From Micromonospora rubida (GTDB lineage: Bacteria > Actinomycetota > Actinomycetes > Mycobacteriales > Micromonosporaceae): 64,000 nt of DNA. The stretch covers positions 1 to 64,000 of the forward strand of contig NZ_JAAALO010000001.1 of NCBI RefSeq assembly GCF_009908295.1, written 5' to 3'. Shown piece by piece: positions 35,262-43,621 of the stretch. The notes under the pieces were generated by a model. It worked only from the letters and a program-made list of their open reading frames with translations. It ran no database searches and was not told where the DNA came from. Position numbers and translations under genes: made by a program. The first letter of the stretch is position 1; every line of letters begins with the position of its first letter.

Positions 35262-36434
35262 TCAGCGGCGCTTTCCGCGCAGTGGGGTGACTTGGGCGAA
35301 CGGGACCGGGGTGCCGCCGGTCCACTGGTGCAGCGATGCGGTCCCGGTCTGTTGGGTGGTTTCGTTGACGGTGGTGGTGCCGGACGCTACGACGTAGATC
35401 CGTCCGTCGCCGAGTGTTTCGAGGCCGACGCTGCCGGGGGCGGTCCAGCCGCGGATGCCGGTGGCCGGGTCCGTGGTGCCGGCGGGGGCGAGCGGCACGG
35501 TCCGGCCGGTCGTGCCTGCCGGTTGGCCGGCGAGTGGGCGGGTCTGCGGTGCCACGTCGGCGGAGACCGCGAACAGCGTCCAGTTCGGGAACTGGGGTTT
35601 GGTGCCCTGGTAGGCGGCCATCAGCCACAGGCGGTTGTGTCGGTCGTACTCGAGGCTCTGCACGCCCCACGTGGTGTTGCCGGTGTGGATGAACACCTTG
35701 TCGGCGGGGTGGGGTGGGCCCGAGAGGTGTGGGGCGGTCTGGGTGAGGGGGCGGGCGTACGCGTCCCAGCCGCGGATGTCGTAGGTGAGCAGCACCTGGT
35801 GGTCGTTGTCGGTGCGGGTGGCGTCCGGGGTGATGCCGTACGCGACGATCAGCATGTTGCGCTGGGCGGTGCCGGTGGTGCCGAGCCGCGGGCCGAAGCT
35901 GATTCCGTCGATGCCGCTGGTGCCGTAGCGGCCGGTGGTGTAGTCGGCGGCTACCTCGGGCAGGTACACGGTGGTCATCACGCCGTCGGTTTCGGCGTTC
36001 ATTCCGGTGCGGGTGATGCGGGTGCCGTCGAAGACCGCGATGTAGAAGGCCTGCCGGGTCTTGTATTCGAGCGATCCGTAGATCAGGCCGTTGTCGGGGT
36101 TGATGTCGAGGTCGCCGAGGTGGCCGGTGAGGCCGGTGACGGTGCCGACGACCTGCCCGGTCTGGATGTTGGTTTTGACCAGTAGGTTCGTGAAGGACCA
36201 GTAGGCGTAGCCGCCGACCCAGTCTACGGCGAGGCCCTGCACGTGTCCGGAGGACCAGGTGCTGCCGGATAGGGCGGTGGGCATGGCTGGTGGTGCCACG
36301 GTGGGGCGGGTGGGGCGGTACGCCGGGCCGCTGCGTGGGGGTGGGGGGTCGGCTTGGGCGGGCGCCGGTACGGCGGTGACGGCGCCGGTGCCGGCGAGGA
36401 CGGCCAGGGCGGCGGCGGTGAGGGTCTTTCGCAC
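35262..36434 (-). CDS. secreted protein of unknown function, beta-propeller-like
   Basis: A 390-residue exported protein. The N-terminus VRKTLTAAALAVLAGTGAVTAVPAPAQA is a clear Sec signal peptide with a cleavage site after AQA, followed by a Pro-rich stretch. The mature part has repeated blade-like units (VQGLAVDWVGGYAYWSFTN, LGDLDINPDNGLIYGSLEY, VQSLEYDRHNRLWLMAAYQG, VGLETLGDGRIYVVASG), which suggests a six- or seven-bladed propeller. The start is a GTG at 36434; the frame is open upstream but composition there is non-coding. It is the first gene after the transposon. I know no function. Confidence 0.8.
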   Translation of the reverse strand: MRKTLTAAALAVLAGTGAVTAVPAPAQADPPPPRSGPAYRPTRPTVAPPAMPTALSGSTWSSGHVQGLAVDWVGGYAYWSFTNLLVKTNIQTGQVVGTVTGLTGHLGDLDINPDNGLIYGSLEYKTRQAFYIAVFDGTRITRTGMNAETDGVMTTVYLPEVAADYTTGRYGTSGIDGISFGPRLGTTGTAQRNMLIVAYGITPDATRTDNDHQVLLTYDIRGWDAYARPLTQTAPHLSGPPHPADKVFIHTGNTTWGVQSLEYDRHNRLWLMAAYQGTKPQFPNWTLFAVSADVAPQTRPLAGQPAGTTGRTVPLAPAGTTDPATGIRGWTAPGSVGLETLGDGRIYVVASGTTTVNETTQQTGTASLHQWTGGTPVPFAQVTPLRGKRR

Positions 36435-36931
36435 GCGGCGAGGGTAGCGGTGTGGGTGGTCGGAGGATTTTTTGCGGGGCGGGAAACGCGGCGGCTGTCG
36501 GGGGTTTCGGTGGTAGGTGGCCGGGGCGTTCCGGTTTCGACGGTCACCGGGGTGGGCTGCTGCGGGGTTCGGTGTGCCGGTGTCGGGGTCGGTTGAGGTC
36601 GGTTTGGCGGTGGCGTTCCACCGGTGGTGCGACGCTGGCGCGGCCAGCCCGGCGCCGGCGGTGTTGAGGAGTACGTCGTCTCGACCGCGAGACCTATCCG
36701 GCTGCTTCTGCCTGGCGGTTGTCCCAGCCGGTCGCTGCCGGGGCGTGGGCGTCGGCCTGTCCAATGTTCGCGTCGGTGCCTACGGCGTCCACATGCGAGT
36801 AGTCAGGCTGGGTTGAGGTGTCCAGCACGGCCGGCCGGCGGCGTGGACTGTTGCGCTACCTCTACCTCAGGGTGATGTTTCGGCGGCGGGACGCTGGTCG
36901 GGGGCGGGGGTGCTTGCCGCGGACGGGCGGG
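36435..36931. other. 497-bp intergenic region
   Basis: Between the secreted protein gene and the endonuclease-family gene (both minus). No convincing gene or RNA motif was found. A short minus-strand stretch near 36640-36690 reads RGRDDVLLNTAGAGLAAPA and could be debris of an older gene. It presumably includes the promoter of the secreted protein gene. Confidence 0.3.
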
Positions 36932-37720
36932 TCAGCCGAGGTCGACGACGAGGGGGCGGTGGTCGGAGATGGTGGTGGCGGGGGTGGTGACGGCGGTGAC
37001 GGGTGGTAGGTGGTGTCGGTGGTGGGGGTCGGCGAGGATGTGGTCGAGTTGGACGCGGGGTCGGGTGGCGGGGTAGGTGGGGCGGCGGCCGAGGGGGGTC
37101 CAGCCGGAGATGAGTCGGGCGGGGCCGGCGGGGAGGTTGAGGTCGCCGAGGAGGATGCGGGGGGCGGGTAGGGCGCGTAGGGCGCGGACGGTCTGGCGGA
37201 GTTGGTGGGCGTTCCAGCCGGGGACGAAGGACAGGTGGGTGGCGGCGACGGTGATGTCGCCGTGGGGGGTGTCGAGGACGGCGGCGAGGACGACGCGGGG
37301 TTCGTCTTGGAGGAGGATGAGGCCGGGGCCGGGGCCTGGTACGTAGACGGGTGTGCGGACGGGGGCGGGTTTGAGGCGGGTGACCTGCCAGGTGCGGACG
37401 GGGTGGCGGGTGACCAGGCCGATGCCGTAGCAGGGTTCGCCGTGTCCGTCGTCGTCGTGGCGGAGCGGGCGGAACTGTTCGCCGGGGGTGCCGACGACGG
37501 CGGCGGCGAAGCGGTGTTCGGGGGCGTCGAGGGCGCGGGCGGCGATGGCGGTGAGGTCGTGGTTGCCGCTGCGGGTCTGGTCGCGGTCGACTTCTTGGAG
37601 GGCGAGGACGTCGGCGTCGAGTGCGGTGACGGCGGCGGTGAGCCGGTCGGGGTCGACGAGCCCGTCGGTGAGGGATCGGCCGTGGAGCAGGTTGAAGGTG
37701 GCCAGGCGCACTCTTTGCAC
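36932..37720 (-). CDS. endonuclease/exonuclease/phosphatase family protein
   Basis: A 262-residue DNase I-like metallohydrolase. Motifs are RLATFNLLHGRS at the N-terminus (the Asn metal ligand), VLALQEVDRDQTRSG (catalytic Glu), THLSFVPGWNAHQLRQ, ILLGDLNLPAG (Asp-X-Asn) and the C-terminal LDHILA and ISDHRPLVVDLG (Asp-His). The fold acts on phosphodiesters of DNA, RNA, lipids or sugars; the target is unknown. GTG at 37720 is chosen; GTG at 37711 is equally possible. Sense-strand codons are C-ending, so the plus strand here is strongly G-rich. Confidence 0.85.
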   Translation of the reverse strand: MQRVRLATFNLLHGRSLTDGLVDPDRLTAAVTALDADVLALQEVDRDQTRSGNHDLTAIAARALDAPEHRFAAAVVGTPGEQFRPLRHDDDGHGEPCYGIGLVTRHPVRTWQVTRLKPAPVRTPVYVPGPGPGLILLQDEPRVVLAAVLDTPHGDITVAATHLSFVPGWNAHQLRQTVRALRALPAPRILLGDLNLPAGPARLISGWTPLGRRPTYPATRPRVQLDHILADPHHRHHLPPVTAVTTPATTISDHRPLVVDLG

Positions 37721-37907
37721 CCTACGTGGGTGGTGGGAGGGTTGGCGGATGTTGAAGGTGTTGGTGTGTTCGATGGTGGTGTTCGTGGCGGTGGGTTTGG
37801 TGGGGGTGTGGTTGCGGCGTCGGCGTGGGCGGTGACGCGTCGGTCGGGTGTGGGGGGTGGTGAGGCGGGACACGCGGGTTGTGGGCGGGTGGGCAGAATG
37901 GCCGGCC

Positions 37908-38681
37908 GTGGATGCTGTGTCGTTGACTGCCCTGCTCGCTGTGGCTGCGTTGGCCGGTTGGGTCGATGCGGTGGTGGGTGGTGGTGGGTTGTTGTTGTTG
38001 CCGGCGTTGTTGGTGGTGGCGCCGGGGATGCCGGTGGCGACGGCGTTGGGGACGAACAAGTTGGCGGCGATCGCGGGGACGGCGACGGCGGCGGTGACGT
38101 ATGCGCGGCGGACGAAGCTGGATTGGTGGGTGGCGGGTCCGGCGGCGGGTCTGGCGGTGGTGACGGCGGGGTTGGGTGCGGCGTTGGCGGGGGTGGTGCC
38201 TGGGTCGGCGTATCGGCCGGTGGTGTTGGGGGTGTTGGTGGTGGTGGCGGTGTTCGTGGTGGCGCGGCCGCGGTTGGGGGTGGTGGCGGTGCCGCTGCGG
38301 CGGACGCGGGGGCGGGTGGTGGCGGCGGTCGTGGTGGCGGGGGTGGGTGTCGCGGCGTACGACGGGTTGATCGGCCCGGGGACGGGGACGTTCCTGGTGG
38401 TGGCGTTCACGGTGTTGGTGGGGGCGGACTTCGTGGGTGGGTCGGCGATGGCGAAGGTGGCGAACGTGGGTACGAATTTGGGGGCGTTGGTGGTGTTCGC
38501 GGGGACCGGTCACGTGTGGTGGTTGTTGGGTGCGGCGATGGCGGTGTGCAATGTGGCGGGGGCGGCGTTGGGGGCGCGGATGGCGTTGCGGCGGGGGGCG
38601 GGGTTCGTGCGGGGGGTGTTGTTGGTGGTGGTGTTGGCGTTGGTGGTGAAGTTGGGTCACGACCAGTGGTTGGGGTGGTGA
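37908..38681 (+). CDS. sulfite exporter TauE/SafE-type permease (TSUP family)
   Basis: A 257-residue membrane protein with about eight hydrophobic helices. The first repeat has GWVDAVVGGGGLLLLPALLVV and ALGTNKLAAIAGTATAAVTY, the second DGLIGPGTGTFLVVAF and AMAKVANVGTNLGALVVF; this paired signature defines TSUP. Such proteins move sulfur oxyanions or organosulfonates, but substrates vary. The GTG at 37908 may be leaderless, since CAGAAT lies 8 bases upstream. The gene consists almost only of G-ending codons (GTG, GCG, TTG, GGG). It is divergent from the endonuclease-family gene and ends at a bidirectional terminator. Confidence 0.85.
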   Translation: MDAVSLTALLAVAALAGWVDAVVGGGGLLLLPALLVVAPGMPVATALGTNKLAAIAGTATAAVTYARRTKLDWWVAGPAAGLAVVTAGLGAALAGVVPGSAYRPVVLGVLVVVAVFVVARPRLGVVAVPLRRTRGRVVAAVVVAGVGVAAYDGLIGPGTGTFLVVAFTVLVGADFVGGSAMAKVANVGTNLGALVVFAGTGHVWWLLGAAMAVCNVAGAALGARMALRRGAGFVRGVLLVVVLALVVKLGHDQWLGW

Positions 38682-38684
38682 GGT

Positions 38685-38715
38685 GCCGGCCGGTGCGGGT
38701 CGCGCGCCGGCCGGC
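38685..38715. terminator. bidirectional terminator hairpin
   Basis: GCCGGCCGG (38685-38693) pairs with CCGGCCGGC (38707-38715) around a 13-base loop, between the convergent TSUP and nitroreductase genes. A direct repeat GCCGGCCGGTGCGGGTC also runs through it. Confidence 0.65.
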
Positions 38716-38724
38716 CGGTGCGGG

Positions 38725-39339
38725 TCAGGCGTGGCGGACGATGTCGTCGTAGTCGAGGCGGGGCAGGCGGGGGAACCAGGCGTCGGGGCCGGGCTTGCCG
38801 AGGTTGACCACGAGCAGGGAGCGCCAGGTGCTGTCGGCGAACAGGTCGCGGTCGACGGCGGCGGCGTCGAAGCCGGCCATGGGGCCCGCGGCGAGGCCGG
38901 CGGCGCGGACGGCGAGCAGCCAGTAGCCGATCTGGAGGGTGGCGTTGAAGCGGGCCATGCCTTCGCGGGCGGCGGCGTCGGCGGCGAGTCCGTCGCGCAT
39001 CTCGGGGCGGATGGGGAAGACGCGGGGGATGAATTCGTGGAAGTCGGTGTCGGCGGCGAGGACGGCTACGACGGGGGCGGTGGCGGTCTTGGCGCGGTTG
39101 CCTTCGGACATGTGGGTGAGCAGTCGGTCGCGGGTTTCGCCGGGGCGGGTGTAGAGCACTCGCAGGGGCTGGGTGTTGGCGGCGGTGGGTGGGTACTTGG
39201 CGAGATCGAAGATGGCGTGCAGTTGGGCGTCGGTGACGGGTTCGTCGGTGAAGGTGTTGGCGGTGCGGGCGTCGGTGAACAGTTGTGCTTGGGCGGCGGC
39301 GTCGAGGGTGATCAGGTTGGGCGTGACGGTGTCGGTCAT
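38725..39339 (-). CDS. nitroreductase family protein, RutE-like (malonic semialdehyde reductase family)
   Basis: A 204-residue FMN-dependent reductase. FTDEPVTDAQLHAIFDLAKYPPTAANTQPLRVLY carries the substrate/FMN region typical of RutE-type enzymes (PTSANSQP in E. coli), followed by ATLQIGYWLLAVRAAGLAAGPMAGFD. E. coli RutE (about 196 residues) reduces malonic semialdehyde in pyrimidine breakdown, but no other rut gene is near. The gene is divergent from an HxlR regulator, a common pairing in which quinones or other electrophiles induce the reductase. So a detoxifying role is at least as likely as a catabolic one. The ATG at 39339 has AAGGAAACC upstream. Confidence 0.88.
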   Translation of the reverse strand: MTDTVTPNLITLDAAAQAQLFTDARTANTFTDEPVTDAQLHAIFDLAKYPPTAANTQPLRVLYTRPGETRDRLLTHMSEGNRAKTATAPVVAVLAADTDFHEFIPRVFPIRPEMRDGLAADAAAREGMARFNATLQIGYWLLAVRAAGLAAGPMAGFDAAAVDRDLFADSTWRSLLVVNLGKPGPDAWFPRLPRLDYDDIVRHA

Positions 39340-39368
39340 GTGGGGTTTCCTTCGGGCCGGGGGGCATT

Positions 39369-39405
39369 AACTTCTCAGAGGCTAGCAGCTAGCTTTTTCG
39401 AAGTT
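39369..39405. promoter_or_regulatory. 37-bp symmetric operator between nitroreductase and HxlR genes
   Basis: The dyad is centred on 39387. GCTAGC-A-GCTAGC (39381-39393) is the inner pair and AACTT/AAGTT (39369-39373 and 39401-39405) the outer pair, at exactly equal distance from the centre. It lies 30 bases from the nitroreductase start and 36 from the HxlR start. It fits an HxlR dimer site controlling both genes. Confidence 0.7.
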
Positions 39406-39440
39406 GCTTGGTCGTGGGTAGGGCCACGTATCGTGGGGGC

Positions 39441-39797
39441 ATGACGCTCCGATCCTCCACCGGTGAGGTCCCCCGGTCCTGCGACGGGGGGTTGACGCGG
39501 GCGTTCGCGTTCCTCGGCAAGCGGTGGAACGGCGTGCTGCTGGGCACCCTGGCGCTCGGGCCGGCGGGGTTCGCCGAGCTGACCCGCGCGCTGCCGGGGA
39601 TCAGCGAGTCGGTGCTGTCCGACCGGCTCGGTGAGCTGGCCCGGGTGGGGTTGGTGCGCCGCACGGTGCGGCAGGGTCCGCCGCTGGGGGTGAGCTACGA
39701 GCTGACCGAGCGGGGCGCGGCGGTGCTGCCGGCGTTGGACGCTCTGGCCCGGTGGGCGCACGAGAATCTGCCCGCCGAGGAGTGCGGCCGGGCGTGA
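39441..39797 (+). CDS. HxlR-family transcriptional regulator
   Basis: A 118-residue winged-helix protein with the HxlR pattern: a Cys near the N-terminus (RSCDGGLTRAFAFLGKRWNGVLLGTLALGP), FAELTRALPGISESVLSDRLGELARVGLV and the wing VSYELTERGAAVLPAL. In related YodB/HypR-type proteins the N-terminal Cys senses quinones, diamide or other electrophiles, so this Cys (residue 14) is a candidate sensor. GTGGGGGC precedes the ATG. It is divergent from the nitroreductase with a clear dyad between them. Confidence 0.88.
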   Translation: MTLRSSTGEVPRSCDGGLTRAFAFLGKRWNGVLLGTLALGPAGFAELTRALPGISESVLSDRLGELARVGLVRRTVRQGPPLGVSYELTERGAAVLPALDALARWAHENLPAEECGRA

Positions 39798-39834
39798 GTG
39801 GGTGATCGCGCCGGGGGCATGTGATCATCGTCGG

Positions 39835-40617
39835 ATGCCGTTGCGCGCCGAACATGACCGGGTGCTGCTGGGGCGGTTGCTGGGCCGCGATCCGGCGCTG
39901 CACGCGTACCAGTTGGGTGACCTGGACGACTTTTTCTGGCCGTACACGTCGTGGTTCCGCCGGGGCGAGCAGGTCGCGCTGCTGTATCACGCGGTGGCGC
40001 CGCCGACGTTGCTGGCGTTCGCCGACGCCGCCGGCCGGGAGGAGCTCACGGCGCTGCTGACCGACCTGGCGCCGGTGTTGCCGGCACGCCTGCACGCGCA
40101 CCTGTCCCCCGGCCTGGCGCCGGTGCTGGCGGGCTGGTTCCACGTCGCCGACGGCGGCGAGCACCGGAAGATGGCGCTGACCGACCGGGCGCGGCTGGCT
40201 GCGGTCCCCGGCGAGGGGCAGCCGCTGGGCGCCGCCGACCTGCCGGAGCTGACGCGGCTGTACGCGGCGGCGTACCCGGGCAACTGGTTCGATCCGAGGA
40301 TGCTCGACACGGGCCGGTATGTGGGGGTGCGCCGCGACGGGCGGCTGGTGGCGGTGGCCGGGGTGCACGTGTACTCCCCGGTGTGGCGGGTGGCGGCGTT
40401 GGGCAACGTCACCACCCTTCCCGGGTATCGGGGGCGGGGCCTGGCCGCCGCGGCGGTGTCCACGCTGTGCCGGCGGCTGGCCGCCGACGTCGACCACATC
40501 ACGTTGAACGTGAGGGTGGACAACGTGGCGGCGCTGCGGCTGTACGACCGGCTCGGGTTCACCCCGGTGGCCGGGTACGGCGAGTACACCCTCACCGCGT
40601 GTGCGGGACCGCGGTGA
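39835..40617 (+). CDS. GNAT-family N-acetyltransferase
   Basis: A 260-residue protein. The acetyl-CoA site is seen in the C-terminal half (GNVTTLPGYRGRGLAAAAVSTLCRRL) and the following LNVRVDNVAALRLYDRLGFTPVAGYGEYTL, as in FR47-type acetyltransferases. The N-terminal half (RDPALHAYQLGDLDDFFWPYT) is the substrate-side domain of this two-domain group. The substrate is unknown. The ATG at 39835 is 37 bases after the HxlR gene; its stop overlaps the GTG of the next gene (GTGA), so the two are coupled. Confidence 0.82.
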   Translation: MPLRAEHDRVLLGRLLGRDPALHAYQLGDLDDFFWPYTSWFRRGEQVALLYHAVAPPTLLAFADAAGREELTALLTDLAPVLPARLHAHLSPGLAPVLAGWFHVADGGEHRKMALTDRARLAAVPGEGQPLGAADLPELTRLYAAAYPGNWFDPRMLDTGRYVGVRRDGRLVAVAGVHVYSPVWRVAALGNVTTLPGYRGRGLAAAAVSTLCRRLAADVDHITLNVRVDNVAALRLYDRLGFTPVAGYGEYTLTACAGPR

Positions 40618-41696
40618 CGGCCCCGCCGAGCGCCGAGCCGCCGGACGGCCGGGGCCTCGTGCGCGCCGAGCCGCCCGGGAGTCGCGTCGGGGGGCTGTGG
40701 CGGCGCCGGTGGGTGCGGCTGCTCGCCGTCGCCGTGGGGGTCGTCGGCGCGGCCGTGGTGGGTCTGCGGGGGCGGCTGCCCGACCCGCGGGAGTTCCTCA
40801 CCGCGTTGACCGGCGCCGGCTACGGGTGGGTGGTGCTGGCGGTACTGCTGCAGGTCGTCTCGCTGGCGGCGTTCGCGTTGCAGCAGCGGCGGCTGCTCGA
40901 CGCCCTGGGGGTGCGCCTGCGGCGGGGCCGGGTGGTGGCGATCAGCCTGGCCGGCACGGCGTTGTCGATCTCGTTGCCGGCGGGGGCGGCGGTGTCCACC
41001 GGGTACGTCATCCGGGAGTACGAGCGCGCCGGCGCGTCCCGTGAGGTCGCGGCGGCCTCGGCGGTGGTGTCGGGGTTGGCGTCCATCGGCGGGCTGGCCC
41101 TGCTCTATGTGGGTGGGGGTGCGGTGGTGCTCACCCGCGCTCCGGGCGGGTGGGACTGGCGTGCGTTGGCCGTTGTGGCGGTGCTCGGTGGGCTGATCGC
41201 GCTGGCTGCGCTGCTCGGGCGTCGGCAGCCGCGTGGGCGTCCGGCCGGGCCCGTACCCGGTCCCGACGTGTCGGGTGGTGGGGTGCGTCGGCGTGTGCGG
41301 GCGTTGTTGCTCTCGGCCCGTCAGGCGTGGTGGGCGGGGGCGGCGCTGCGGGCGCGGGACTGGGCGGGGGCGGTGGGCTACGCGGCGGTGAAGTGGGCGG
41401 CCGACCTGCTGTGCCTGGCCGCCGCCGCTGAGGCGTTGCGCCTGCCGGTGGGGGTGACGGCCCTGGCGGGCATCTACCTCGGTGTGCAGATCGTGCGGCA
41501 GGTGCCGCTGACCCCGGGTGGGGTGGGTGTCATCGACACCGCTCTGGTCGCCGGGCTCACCGCCTCGGGCGCGACCGCGGTCAGTGCCGCCGCCGCGGTG
41601 CTGGTCTACCGGATGTTGTCCTGCTGGCTGCTCATCCCGGTCGGCGGGGTCGCCGGGCTGACGCTGCGCGGTGAGCGGGCCGGCAGCCGGGTCTGA
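40614..41696 (+). CDS. YbhN/AglD2-type lysylphosphatidylglycerol synthase transmembrane-domain protein
   Basis: A 360-residue membrane protein with about eight helices and the pattern of the flippase/LPG synthase TM family: a basic N-terminus, ALTGAGYGWVVLAVLLQ, ISLAGTALSISLPAGAAVSTGYVIREYERAG, AVKWAADLLCLAAAAEAL and RQVPLTPGGVGVIDTALVAG. There is no catalytic GNAT-like LPG synthase domain in the same chain, but the coupled upstream gene encodes a GNAT protein; a functional pair is conceivable. Starts with GTG at 40614 inside the upstream stop. Its exact role is unknown. Confidence 0.85.
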   Translation: MTAPPSAEPPDGRGLVRAEPPGSRVGGLWRRRWVRLLAVAVGVVGAAVVGLRGRLPDPREFLTALTGAGYGWVVLAVLLQVVSLAAFALQQRRLLDALGVRLRRGRVVAISLAGTALSISLPAGAAVSTGYVIREYERAGASREVAAASAVVSGLASIGGLALLYVGGGAVVLTRAPGGWDWRALAVVAVLGGLIALAALLGRRQPRGRPAGPVPGPDVSGGGVRRRVRALLLSARQAWWAGAALRARDWAGAVGYAAVKWAADLLCLAAAAEALRLPVGVTALAGIYLGVQIVRQVPLTPGGVGVIDTALVAGLTASGATAVSAAAAVLVYRMLSCWLLIPVGGVAGLTLRGERAGSRV

Positions 41697-41719
41697 GCGT
41701 CGGGGCGGTCCGGTGACGT

Positions 41720-41750
41720 CGGCGGGGCCGGGTGGGGTCGCGTCCCGCCG
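41720..41750. terminator. hairpin between convergent genes
   Basis: CGGCGGG (41720-41726) pairs with CCCGCCG (41744-41750), between the stops of the YbhN-type gene (41696) and the deformylase gene (41769). Confidence 0.45.
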
Positions 41751-41768
41751 CCCGGGGTTGGGGGTGGG

Positions 41769-42278
41769 TCAGCGGTGGCGGGTGGGTGAGTCGAAGCGGC
41801 CGGCGCGGATCTCCCGCAGTGCCCGCCGGCGGGCGTCCCCGCGCAGGGTGTCGACGTAGAGGCGCCCGGCGAGGTGGTCGGTCTCGTGTTGCAGGGCGCG
41901 GGCGAGGAATCCGCTGCCGGAGATGGTCAGCGGTTCGCCGTGCTGGTCGAAGCCGTGGGCGGTGGCGTGCAGGGCGCGGGGCGTCGGGAAGTACAGCCCG
42001 GGGATGGACAGGCAGCCCTCGTCGTCGTCCTGGAGTTCGTCGGACAGCTCCACCGTCGGGTTGATCAGGTGGCCGCGGTGGCCGGCGGCGTCGTAGACGA
42101 ACACCTGGGCGGACACGCCGATCTGCGGGGCGGCGACGCCGGCGCGGCCGGGTTCGCCGAGCAGGGTGTCCATCAGGTCGCCGACCAGGGCGCGCAGGTC
42201 GGCGTCGAAGCTGGTCACCGGCTCGCAGGCGGTGCGCAGCACCGGGTCGCCGATGATCCGGATGGGCCGCATCGTCAT
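41769..42278 (-). CDS. def: peptide deformylase
   Basis: A 169-residue metalloenzyme that removes the formyl group from nascent proteins. All three motifs are present: GVAAPQIG (motif 1), EGCLSIPG (motif 2 with the metal Cys) and QHETDHLAG (motif 3 with two metal His and the catalytic Glu). The C-terminus is short, as in type I enzymes. The start ATG overlaps the stop of pabB (4 bases), so the two are in one operon. Actinomycetes usually have several def genes; this may be an extra copy. Confidence 0.93.
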   Translation of the reverse strand: MTMRPIRIIGDPVLRTACEPVTSFDADLRALVGDLMDTLLGEPGRAGVAAPQIGVSAQVFVYDAAGHRGHLINPTVELSDELQDDDEGCLSIPGLYFPTPRALHATAHGFDQHGEPLTISGSGFLARALQHETDHLAGRLYVDTLRGDARRRALREIRAGRFDSPTRHR

Positions 42279-43474
42279 GGCAGCAGGCTATCGGCCCGTG
42301 ACCCGGGTGTGGTGGTCAGGGCGGCGCGGACGGGTCGGGCCTTGGCGGCGGCCTCGGCGACCTCGGCGTCGGGGTCGCTGTCCCAGGTGATGCCGCCGCC
42401 GGCCCAGCCGTGCAGCAGGTGCCCGTCGGCGGCGGCGGTGCGGATGGTCAGGCCCAGGTCGACCCGGCCGGCGCCCACCCAGCCCAGCGCGCCCATGCTC
42501 GCGCCCCGGCCCACGGGTTCGCAGGCGGCGACGACGTCGAGGGCGGCCAGTTTGGGTGCGCCGGTGACCGACCCGCCGGGGCAGACCGCGCGCAGCAGGT
42601 CCGCCAGGCCCAGGCCGTCGGCGGGGGCCGCCGACACCGTCGACTCGGCCTGCCACAGGTCGCACCAGCGGCGTACGGCGAACAGCTCGTCGACGGTGAC
42701 GGTGCCGGTGGCCGCGACGCGGGCCAGGTCGTTGCGTTCCAGGTCGACGATCATGATGTGTTCGGCGCGTTCCTTGGCGGAGGCGAGCAGTTCGGCGCGG
42801 CCGGCGGCGGTGGCGGGGCGGGTGCCCTTGATCGGGCGGGTGACCAGCCGGCCGCTCTCGACGGCGATCAGGGTCTCCGGGGAGGCGCAGCCGATCGCCC
42901 AGCCGGGGCCGTGCAGGGTGCCGCCGTAGCGGGCGCCGGGCAGTCCGCCCAGCCGGGCCAGGGCGGGGCGGGGGTCGCCGGTGTACGGGGCGGCGGCGTG
43001 ACCGACGAGGTTGACCTGGTAGACGTCGCCGCGGCCGATCGCGGCGCGTACGGCGGTCACGGCGTCGGCGTGCTGGCGGGTGCTCCAGCTCGGGGTCCAG
43101 TCGCCGACGTGCCAGGGGCCGGCGTTCGGGGCCGGCCCGGCGGTGGGGGTGGGGGTGTGCGCGTAGACGACCACGGCGAGGTCGGGCAGGGCGGGGGCGG
43201 GGCTGGGCGCGCCGGGCGCCCCGGCGGCCATCACGGCCCCGGCGGCGGCCGAGACGTACACGGCGGCCCCGCACACCCCGCCCGGGTCGTGGGTGGCGGG
43301 GCGGGTCAGGTCGTCGACGCCGAGGCCGTGGGCGGTGAGGAACTCCTCGACGAGGCGGGCCGGGTCGCCGCCGTCGCGCACGCGCCAGTGCAGGCGGTCA
43401 CGTTCGGTGAGGTTGTGGCGGCAGTCGGTGGGGGCGGCGGGCACGTCCACCCGCGTCAGTGAAAACGCTTCCAC
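42275..43474 (-). CDS. pabB: aminodeoxychorismate synthase component I
   Basis: A 399-residue chorismate-utilising enzyme of folate or antibiotic p-aminobenzoate synthesis. The C-terminal chorismate-binding domain has the lysine of PabB-type enzymes in RPIKGTRP, and HIMIVDLERNDLARVA, LRAVCPGGSVTGAPKL and VGAGRVDLGLTIRTA with HGWAGGGITWDSD. The N-terminal half is short. No glutamine amidotransferase (pabA) or lyase (pabC) is adjacent. It starts with GTG at 43474 and couples to def. Anthranilate synthase is the main alternative, but the Lys motif argues for PabB. Confidence 0.88.
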   Translation of the reverse strand: MEAFSLTRVDVPAAPTDCRHNLTERDRLHWRVRDGGDPARLVEEFLTAHGLGVDDLTRPATHDPGGVCGAAVYVSAAAGAVMAAGAPGAPSPAPALPDLAVVVYAHTPTPTAGPAPNAGPWHVGDWTPSWSTRQHADAVTAVRAAIGRGDVYQVNLVGHAAAPYTGDPRPALARLGGLPGARYGGTLHGPGWAIGCASPETLIAVESGRLVTRPIKGTRPATAAGRAELLASAKERAEHIMIVDLERNDLARVAATGTVTVDELFAVRRWCDLWQAESTVSAAPADGLGLADLLRAVCPGGSVTGAPKLAALDVVAACEPVGRGASMGALGWVGAGRVDLGLTIRTAAADGHLLHGWAGGGITWDSDPDAEVAEAAAKARPVRAALTTTPGSRADSLLP

Positions 43475-43621
43475 GCCGTCCGGCCCAATCTGCCTCGTCC
43501 GTTCAGTGGATTTCCCCCCGACATGGTGTGAACCCGCTCGATGCGGATCGCGTTCGCTTGGTACTGTGCGTCACTGGTCATGTGAACCATGACACAGTGC
43601 CCCCACAGTCCGGAGAACCCG

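Noticed and set aside
35262..36764. A 500-residue version of the secreted protein
   Set aside because: Residues before the GTG at 36434 have no signal peptide logic and non-coding composition; the signal peptide begins exactly at 36434.
37740..38680. Low-complexity GGT/GTG-rich sequence as a non-coding repeat region
   Set aside because: The plus-strand frame from 37908 is a complete TSUP permease with both family signatures; the repetitive look comes from G-ending codons.
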